Below are positions 1 to 4,737 of a DNA stretch of 7,439 bases, piece by piece. The position numbers were made by a program, and so were the translations under genes. Source of the stretch: an uncultured Ruminococcus sp. (lineage in GTDB: Bacteria; Bacillota_A; Clostridia; Oscillospirales; Ruminococcaceae); contig CAMOXW010000178.1 of the NCBI GenBank assembly GCA_946629405.1, positions 1 to 7,439 on the forward strand, written 5' to 3'. The stretch's first letter is position 1, and the number at the start of each line of letters is the position of its first letter. Under the pieces are notes generated by a model. That model ran no database searches and was not told the origin of the DNA. It saw only the letters and a list, made by a program, of their open reading frames with translations.

Positions 1-13
1 TCAATTTTCAAGC
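1..13 (-). promoter_or_regulatory. boxA-like antitermination sequence in a probable rRNA leader
   Basis: Read on the minus strand, the left edge gives GCTTGAAAATTGA. This resembles the Firmicute rRNA boxA (CTTTGAAAACT type), the RNA site bound by NusB/NusE during ribosomal RNA antitermination. It lies about 30 bases downstream of the last of three strong promoters that point out of the window. The resemblance is seen directly; the function is inferred from the position. A short match to an AT-rich motif can arise by chance, and the RNA gene that would confirm it is not in the window. Confidence 0.4.
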
Positions 14-19
14 TGCTGT

Positions 20-40
20 GCTTGTCTCTCGTGAGACAGC
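20..40 (-). other. 5'-end stem-loop of the leftward transcript
   Basis: GTCTC (24-28) pairs with GAGAC (33-37) around a four-base loop, and the stem extends through GCT (20-22) with AGC (38-40) past one bulged base. The start site expected from the nearest promoter (-10 at 47-52) is about position 40, so this hairpin would form the extreme 5' end of the transcript. No U-tract follows on the minus strand, so it is not a terminator. A role in leader processing or 5' protection is inference. Confidence 0.5.
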
Positions 41-46
41 TTTAAT

Positions 47-75
47 ATTATATCACAACTTTTCGTTCTTGTCAA
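47..75 (-). promoter_or_regulatory. Housekeeping sigma promoter P1 (nearest the left edge)
   Basis: On the minus strand: a perfect -35 TTGACA (70-75), a 17-base spacer, then a perfect -10 TATAAT (47-52) preceded by TGA, an extended -10. Upstream of the -35 lie A/T tracts (76-110), suitable as an UP element. It is the last of three tandem promoters of the same design, and transcription leaves the window at position 1. Two perfect hexamers at ideal spacing, repeated three times, is typical of rRNA operons. The downstream gene is not visible. Confidence 0.9.
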
Positions 76-85
76 TACCTTTTTC

Positions 86-106
86 AAAGTTTTTTCAAAA
101 AACTTT
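86..106. repeat. Perfect A/T-rich palindrome between promoters P1 and P2
   Basis: AAAGTTTTTT (86-95), a single central C (96) and AAAAAACTTT (97-106) form perfect 10-base arms. It lies directly upstream of the P1 -35 box, where an RNA polymerase alpha-subunit UP element would be. A degenerate copy (about 181-200) sits in the same place upstream of P2. It may be an UP element or intrinsically curved DNA. A weak hairpin in the P2/P3 transcripts is also possible. Confidence 0.6.
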
Positions 107-141
107 TTGTTGTGATCGCCGCTCCGTAAAGCAGCTTTTAT

Positions 142-170
142 ATTATATCACAGTCAATTCACTTTGTCAA
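142..170 (-). promoter_or_regulatory. Housekeeping sigma promoter P2 (middle of three)
   Basis: On the minus strand: perfect -35 TTGACA (165-170), 17-base spacer, perfect -10 TATAAT (142-147) with TGA before it. The upstream flank repeats the T/A-rich block seen at P1, so the promoter plus its upstream element looks like a duplicated module of about 95 bases. Transcripts from it would read through P1 and out of the left edge. Confidence 0.9.
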
Positions 171-247
171 GACCTTTTCAGAATTTTTTCAAAACTTTTC
201 CCAAAGCCAAATCCCTTTACGTCTCGTCCGCGTTTGACAGTAATGTT

Positions 248-276
248 ATTATATCACCAATTCCACAATTTGTCAA
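248..276 (-). promoter_or_regulatory. Housekeeping sigma promoter P3 (most upstream of three)
   Basis: On the minus strand: perfect -35 TTGACA (271-276), 17-base spacer, perfect -10 TATAAT (248-253) with the same GTGA in front as P1 and P2. It lies about 106 bases upstream of P2. It is divergent to the DUF3877-like gene starting at 403, so roughly 125 bases separate the leftward promoter array from that gene. Confidence 0.88.
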
Positions 277-371
277 CTAAAAGAATCCAGATGATTTTGC
301 GAAATTTTTGGTCTATTTGCACAGCCGGCAGATTGTACATGGCTAACAAACCGTATTTTTCTTTTCTTATG

Positions 372-380
372 TGGTAATAT
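372..380 (+). promoter_or_regulatory. Possible extended -10 promoter of the DUF3877-like gene
   Basis: TGG followed by TAATAT (375-380) resembles the TGn-extended -10 boxes used elsewhere in this window. It would start transcription near position 387, leaving a 5' leader of about 15 bases with the AGGAG site. No -35 hexamer is recognisable 16-18 bases upstream, so the call rests on the extended -10 alone. Confidence 0.35.
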
Positions 381-402
381 TACTATGATAGGAGTGATCA
401 TT

Positions 403-951
403 ATGAATTATCAACGACTCGAAAAAAACCTGACCGAAAATATCACTGAAGCTCAGCTCAAGCTCGGCTTCGATGAACGTCCGATCAGCCTTAATTATAT
501 GTACACCTCTCTCGGCCACCTTCTCGGGGCTGAAATCTCACTGAATAATGCTGCAAATGCTCTTGCAGGCTTCGCGGAGTACGCTTCCGGAAGGCTCGGA
601 GTGCTGTCCTTCCGTGACATCAAAGACGGCGTCTGTATCACTGTTCCCGCCGAAGGAGTTCGCTTCGTCCACGAAAATACGCCGAAAAATTCCTTCCTCT
701 CCGATCTGATAGAGCTTCTAAGGCATCATGGAATAAGCTTTTCCGACGTAGAAAGGCTATTTCTCAGCTATTCAGACTGTGTTTGCATCGAGGACAAAAG
801 CAACAGCGGCGAGTTCGACTATCTCCTATATTTTGCGGATGGAGTACCGGACGACTACCGATATTGTATCTCAGTGGAGGACGATCTCGACGGAAGCCAT
901 GTTTCTTATCACCGGTTCATACCCGAGGACTATGAGGACTTCTCATTCTGA
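403..951 (+). CDS. Uncharacterised DUF3877-like protein
   Basis: This 182-residue, acidic, soluble protein has no signal peptide and no membrane segment. I chose the start at 403 because AGGAG (390-394) lies eight bases before it; the upstream in-frame ATG at 385 precedes that site. The N-terminus (residues 1-45: a charged helix, then a 'LGF.ERPISLNYMYTSLGHLLG' type region) and the length resemble my memory of DUF3877, a Clostridia family of unknown function. That assignment was not tested by search. The C-terminal third (about 112-182) is rich in D, E and Y and alternates strand-like segments (VCIED, YLLYFADG, YCISVEDD). No catalytic motif is evident. It is a single gene between the leftward promoter array and a convergent small gene that its 3' end overlaps. 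No function can be proposed. Confidence 0.85.
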   Translation: MNYQRLEKNLTENITEAQLKLGFDERPISLNYMYTSLGHLLGAEISLNNAANALAGFAEYASGRLGVLSFRDIKDGVCITVPAEGVRFVHENTPKNSFLSDLIELLRHHGISFSDVERLFLSYSDCVCIEDKSNSGEFDYLLYFADGVPDDYRYCISVEDDLDGSHVSYHRFIPEDYEDFSF

Positions 952-1118
952 GGTTCAAATCCGAGCCTGCGAAAAAATTCTCCGACGTTTTCAACATACT
1001 CGCTCACCCGTGTGCCAACACTTGTTGATGAGCTGAAATATCCTTGTATACCGCTGACGAGCGAACTTCCATGCTCTATAATGAGCAGCGCGAGCAGAAT
1101 TTTTATTAGTCTTTTCAT
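930..1118 (-). CDS. Small hydrophobic/amphipathic protein of 62 residues
   Basis: I do not recognise this protein. The start at 1118 is supported by GGAGG five bases upstream on the minus strand; an in-frame ATG at 1166 has no comparable site. The N-terminus is K-R-L-I-K followed by a short hydrophobic stretch (residues 4-14, ILLALLII), like a weak signal peptide or a single membrane anchor. Residues 36-54 (TRVSEYVENVGEFFRRLGF) would form an amphipathic helix, and the tail is polar. The gene lies downstream of the K+ channel gene on the same strand but beyond a terminator, and its last 22 bases overlap the 3' end of the convergent DUF3877-like gene. It could be a small exported or membrane protein. 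Toxin-like or regulatory roles are speculation, and a fortuitous reading frame cannot be excluded. Confidence 0.5.
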   Translation of the reverse strand: MKRLIKILLALLIIEHGSSLVSGIQGYFSSSTSVGTRVSEYVENVGEFFRRLGFEPQNEKSS

Positions 1119-1175
1119 ATAATCCTCCGGGAACTTTATAATGGTATTTTTCCCGGAAATCTGCATATTATTAAA

Positions 1176-1197
1176 AAACAGCAGTTACCTGCTGTTT
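1176..1197. terminator. Bidirectional intrinsic terminator
   Basis: AAACAGCAG (1176-1184) and CTGCTGTTT (1189-1197) form a 9-bp stem around the loop TTAC. On the minus strand the stem is followed by a run of six T's, ending the K+ channel transcript; on the plus strand ATTTTTTTT follows, ending read-through from the DUF3877-like gene. The channel stop codon TAA (1198-1196) overlaps the outer end of the stem, so the terminator begins at the stop with no 3' untranslated spacer. Confidence 0.85.
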
Positions 1198-2176
1198 ATT
1201 TTTTTACTATTTTATCACTGCCAATGACAAGAATGTCGTTTTCCTTGATTTTAAGCCCCGGAGACGGCACGACAGTCAGATCATTTCGTATCATGACTAA
1301 CACCCGAACGGCGAATTCCTCCTCGGTCTCCGCAACTGTCAACCCAAGAAAACAGCTCTCTGCATCCACGAGGACCTCGCCAAGCTGTTTGATGTCGCTG
1401 AAATACTTATTGGAATTCTGTTTTTTCGTGTACTGCTCAACGAATCCTGCGCTGATGATACCGGTCGGTATCGCAACTACGCCAACCCCAAGAAAAGCTA
1501 TGAATATAGCCATTATCTTGCCCACGACCGTCACCGGGTAGATGTCTCCGTAGCCCACGGTCAGAAGGGTCGAAACGCTCCACCAGATGCCCGAAAATGC
1601 GTTGCTGAACACCTCCGGCTGAGCGCTGTGCTCTGCGCTGTAGATGCCGAGCGACGACGCAAGCATGAGCACAATTATTATAAATACCGACGAAGCGATC
1701 TGGTTGCGCTTCTCGATTAGTACCGTTTTTATGACATTGAATGAGTCATACTGCGAGTTTATGCGGAAAAGCCGCAGTATCCTCACGACCCTCAGCATCC
1801 TGAAAACGATGAAGCCCGACAGGAAGAAAAACGGCAGTATCGTAAGCAGATCGACTATACCATCGAAAGAGAGCAGGAACCTCACCCGCGCCATGACCGG
1901 ATTATTCTCGGGATAGAGCAGGTCTGCTGTCCATATTCTCATAAGGTATTCCACACAGAAAATACTCACCGTCACGCCGTCAATGACCGTAAAAATTCCT
2001 GAAAAGTCCGAGAGCTCGCTGAACGTGTCGAGGAAGGTCGCTGCGATGTTGGAAACTATGACGACTGCAATGAAATAGTCGAAGCTGCGGCTCAGGAAAT
2101 CGTCCTTGTTGCCGATCTGTATTATGGCATGTATACGCTGTTTTCTGCGCCAATAGGCTGAATTTCCGCTGTTCAT
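1196..2176 (-). CDS. Voltage-gated K+ channel with C-terminal TrkA-C (RCK-C) domain
   Basis: This 326-residue integral membrane protein should form a tetrameric K+-selective channel in the cytoplasmic membrane. Helices: S1 about 31-51, S2 62-83, S3 100-118, S4 123-139, S5 158-180, S6 215-244. S4 carries arginines every third residue (R126, R129, R132, R135, R138), the classical voltage sensor. The pore loop holds the filter T206-V-G-Y-G-D211. Residues about 262-326 resemble a TrkA-C/RCK-C domain (ending in 'PGLKIKENDILVIGS'), joined to S6 by a short linker with no Rossmann RCK-N lobe. The start at 2176 has TAAGGAGGTG (2181-2190) just upstream and its own promoter beyond. The gene is monocistronic: a terminator overlaps its stop. 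Family assignment is firm. Ligand gating through the RCK-C domain, for instance by c-di-AMP, is inference. Confidence 0.95.
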   Translation of the reverse strand: MNSGNSAYWRRKQRIHAIIQIGNKDDFLSRSFDYFIAVVIVSNIAATFLDTFSELSDFSGIFTVIDGVTVSIFCVEYLMRIWTADLLYPENNPVMARVRFLLSFDGIVDLLTILPFFFLSGFIVFRMLRVVRILRLFRINSQYDSFNVIKTVLIEKRNQIASSVFIIIVLMLASSLGIYSAEHSAQPEVFSNAFSGIWWSVSTLLTVGYGDIYPVTVVGKIMAIFIAFLGVGVVAIPTGIISAGFVEQYTKKQNSNKYFSDIKQLGEVLVDAESCFLGLTVAETEEEFAVRVLVMIRNDLTVVPSPGLKIKENDILVIGSDKIVKK

Positions 2177-2202
2177 CCTGCACCTCCTTAGCTGATGCTT
2201 AT

Positions 2203-2231
2203 ATTATACCACGCTTCAGCCCCGATTTCAA
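2203..2231 (-). promoter_or_regulatory. Promoter of the K+ channel gene
   Basis: On the minus strand: -35 TTGAAA (2226-2231), 17-base spacer, -10 TATAAT (2203-2208) with TGG before it (extended -10). Transcription would begin near 2196, giving a leader of about 20 bases that contains little more than the ribosome binding site. No operator is obvious. Confidence 0.8.
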
Positions 2232-2256
2232 GTCCCATTTACGCGAGCCTTTTAGT

Positions 2257-2368
2257 AAGTAGTTATTAGTTGTTATTTATGGTGTCGCCTGAAGGCGGCG
2301 TATTTAAAAATGTGAGCGCAGCGGACTCCATAACTCTCAGCTTTCTCGGCTCTGACCACTAATCACTT
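2257..2368. repeat. Imperfect inverted-repeat intergenic element (MITE/REP-like)
   Basis: The ends are related in inverted orientation: AAGTAGTTATTAGTTG (from 2257) resembles the reverse complement of the right end, AAGTGATTAGTGGTC (2354-2368). Inside these, TTATGGTGTCGC (2277-2288) pairs imperfectly with GCGGACTCCATAA (2321-2333). A small hairpin, CGCCT/AGGCG (2286-2297), sits in the left half, and the centre is AT-rich. No coding capacity is seen. It separates the two divergent promoters. It could be a decayed miniature inverted-repeat element, a REP-like sequence or a structured spacer. Copy number in the genome would decide. Confidence 0.45.
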
Positions 2369-2372
2369 CGCC

Positions 2373-2401
2373 TTGACATGATATATCGTTTGTGCTATAA
2401 T
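2373..2401 (+). promoter_or_regulatory. Promoter of the ABC exporter operon
   Basis: Perfect -35 TTGACA (2373-2378), 17-base spacer, perfect -10 TATAAT (2396-2401) preceded by TGC (extended -10). Transcription would begin near 2408, leaving a leader of about 29 bases with AAGGAGG at 2425-2431. The leader is too short for a riboswitch or attenuator, so any control would have to be at initiation. No clear operator palindrome overlaps the promoter. Confidence 0.88.
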
Positions 2402-2436
2402 AAATATTTGTATATTTAATGTATAAGGAGGATATG

Positions 2437-4737
2437 ATGAAAAAGATATTTGCTAACATGGCGCCTTACTGGCACATGGTGCTCGCCGTTCTGCTGCTTC
2501 TTGTCATACAGGCTTACTGTGACCTTGCTATGCCGCAGTACACGTCAGATATGATCGACATAGGCATCCAGAACCACGGCGTCGGACATATTCTCCCGGA
2601 GAAGATGACTCCGGAGGAAATGCCCTATTCTTCGATGTTTATGACAGATAACGAGAAGGCCGAATGGGAAGACATCTATGAGCTTCGTGACGGTGTTTAC
2701 GTCCGCCGTTCCATGTCCGCAGGAGCTCTCAGTGATGCCGATGACAGATTCATGATACCGCTAATTCTCACCCATCAGTCCGCAAATACTCCCGAGGCTC
2801 AGTTCAGGGCAACTCTCGCGCAGTCCATGCCTGACGCCGCCCTTGACAGTATGACCCTCGATGAGATCGCACAGTTCCTCGGCACTGAGCTGAAGACCTC
2901 TCCCGGCGAGGACGACGACGGAAAATCTGTCACACTCGTCGATATGCGGCCGGTTATGCTTGCGCTTTCTCAGGGAGAAAATTCCGATGCCTCCAGTATG
3001 TCAGCAGTTCGCGCTCAGCTTGAAACGACTGTTGAAACGGTCGGAAGCAGCACGATGAAGTCAATGGGCATCTCCTACGCTATATCATGCAGCGAGGCTG
3101 CCGGAGTTGACATTGATGCGGCGCAGAAGCGCTACCTCTGGACACAGGGCGGAAAAATGTTTCTCATGGCGTTCCTGATGCTTGCCGCCTCGATATGTGC
3201 GGGCTACCTCGCGGCGAAGGTCGGCGCAGGTGTCGGCAGAGACCTCCGCGGGAAGATATTCAAAAGGGTCATAAGCTACTCCAACACCGAAATGGACAAA
3301 TTCTCGACCGCCTCCCTCATCACCCGCAGCACCAACGACGTACAGCAGATACAGCTCGTTACCGCGATGCTCCTGAGGATGCTGATGTACGCACCGATCC
3401 TCGGCATAGGCAGCGTTATCAAGGTGCTCAGCACCGGCGCTCACATGAGCTGGATAATCATTGCGGCAGTTGGCGCGATACTTGCCCTTGTTATGTTCCT
3501 GATGATCGTGGCTATGCCGAAGTTCAGGATAATGCAGAAGCTTGTGGACGCCCTCAACCTCGTTTCGCGCGAGATACTCACCGGACTTCCCGTTATTCGT
3601 GCATTCGGCAGGGAAAAGACTGAGGAGGAGCGCTTTGACGAAGCAAACAGGAAACTCATGCGTACACAGCTCTTCACATCCCGCGCAATGGCGTTCATGC
3701 TGCCGGGAATGACCCTTATCATGTACGGCACGACTCTCATTATAGTATGGGTATCGGCACACCGCATCGACAGCGGTGAACTCCAGGTCGGCGCAATGAC
3801 CGCCTTCATCACATACGCCATGCAGATAGTCATATCCTTCCTCATGCTCACGGTAATGTCCGTAATGCTGCCGCGAGCAGGTGTTGCCGCGGAGCGTATC
3901 GACGAGGTGCTCAGGACCGAAACGAGCATACTCGACCCCGAGGCTCCGGAGCACATTGAAAAGCCTGCCGGACGTGTAGAATTCCGCGGGGTATCCTTCC
4001 GGTATCCGAATGCAGATATCGACGCTCTTGAGGATATCAGCTTCACCGCAGAACCGGGAAAAACTACTGCGATAATCGGCAGCACCGGCTGCGGAAAAAC
4101 TACACTGATAAACCTTATCCCGCGATTCTACGACGTCACAGCCGGAAACATAACGGTTGACGGCATTGACGTTAGAAAGCTCCCTCTCTCTGAGCTGAGA
4201 GGGATGATCGGACTTGTCCCGCAGAAGGGAGTCCTTTTCTCGGGAACTATCGCCTCGAACCTACGCTTCGGCGATGCCGGGGCGGACGACGCTGAATTGC
4301 AGCTTGCAGCGGATATCGCTCAGGCGACCGAGTTTATCAGCAACACAGACGAAGGCTTCGACAGAAGCATTTCACAGGGCGGCACGAACGTTTCCGGCGG
4401 TCAGAAGCAGCGTCTCTCGATAGCGAGAGCGATAGTCCGCAAGCCTGCCATTTACATTTTTGACGACAGCTTCTCCGCGCTCGACATGAAGACAGATGCA
4501 GCGCTCAGGAAGGCTCTCGGTGAGCACGTCGGTGATTCGTCCGTTATCATCGTCGCCCAGCGTATAAGCACCATAATGCACTCTGACCAGATAATCGTTC
4601 TTGACGAAGGAAAAATAGCCGGTATCGGCACACACACGCAGCTTCTCCGCGACTGCGAGACATACAAACAGATAGCAGGCTCTCAGCTTTCGCCTGAGGA
4701 GCTTGCAAAGAGCGCCGGAGGTGAGGACAATGAGTGA
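2437..4737 (+). CDS. Heterodimeric ABC exporter, degenerate-site subunit with large external insert
   Basis: This is a 766-residue ABC half-transporter: an N-terminal exporter membrane domain (about 1-500) and a C-terminal ATPase (about 510-745). The start at 2437 is favoured because AAGGAGG (2425-2431) is five bases away; ATGs at 2419 and 2434 lie before or too close to it. ATPase motifs: Walker A GSTGCGKT (548-555), Q-loop Q596, signature VSGGQ (652-656), Walker B ending D676 with D677 where the catalytic Glu belongs, D-loop SALD, and Q708 replacing the switch His. These are marks of the degenerate-site subunit in LmrCD/BmrCD/TM287-288-type pairs. TM1 (about 14-35) and TM2 (about 238-262) are separated by ~190 acidic, polar residues (about 45-235) that would face outside. 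It overlaps the partner gene by 8 bases. The substrate (drug, lipid or peptide) cannot be read from sequence. Confidence 0.95.
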   Translation: MKKIFANMAPYWHMVLAVLLLLVIQAYCDLAMPQYTSDMIDIGIQNHGVGHILPEKMTPEEMPYSSMFMTDNEKAEWEDIYELRDGVYVRRSMSAGALSDADDRFMIPLILTHQSANTPEAQFRATLAQSMPDAALDSMTLDEIAQFLGTELKTSPGEDDDGKSVTLVDMRPVMLALSQGENSDASSMSAVRAQLETTVETVGSSTMKSMGISYAISCSEAAGVDIDAAQKRYLWTQGGKMFLMAFLMLAASICAGYLAAKVGAGVGRDLRGKIFKRVISYSNTEMDKFSTASLITRSTNDVQQIQLVTAMLLRMLMYAPILGIGSVIKVLSTGAHMSWIIIAAVGAILALVMFLMIVAMPKFRIMQKLVDALNLVSREILTGLPVIRAFGREKTEEERFDEANRKLMRTQLFTSRAMAFMLPGMTLIMYGTTLIIVWVSAHRIDSGELQVGAMTAFITYAMQIVISFLMLTVMSVMLPRAGVAAERIDEVLRTETSILDPEAPEHIEKPAGRVEFRGVSFRYPNADIDALEDISFTAEPGKTTAIIGSTGCGKTTLINLIPRFYDVTAGNITVDGIDVRKLPLSELRGMIGLVPQKGVLFSGTIASNLRFGDAGADDAELQLAADIAQATEFISNTDEGFDRSISQGGTNVSGGQKQRLSIARAIVRKPAIYIFDDSFSALDMKTDAALRKALGEHVGDSSVIIVAQRISTIMHSDQIIVLDEGKIAGIGTHTQLLRDCETYKQIAGSQLSPEELAKSAGGEDNE

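Noticed and set aside
18..377. Plus-strand open frame of 119 codons across the left intergenic region
   Set aside because: It reads antisense through three strong promoters and their A/T tracts, has no ribosome binding site, and its composition is simply translated promoter DNA.
1..402. CRISPR-like or tandem-repeat array suggested by the recurring TATTATATCAC motif
   Set aside because: The recurring sequence is the reverse complement of extended -10 boxes, each paired with a -35 box at 17 bases. The units are too few and too diverged between boxes to be an array.
2402..2436. Possible riboswitch or attenuator ahead of the ABC operon
   Set aside because: The start site predicted from a perfect promoter leaves only about 29 bases of leader, too short for an aptamer or terminator/antiterminator pair.
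3085..3954. Long minus-strand open frame (289 codons) inside the first ABC gene
   Set aside because: It is antisense to a well-supported ABC transporter and is rich in His, Cys, Arg and Glu, as expected of a frame shadow. No start site signal was seen.
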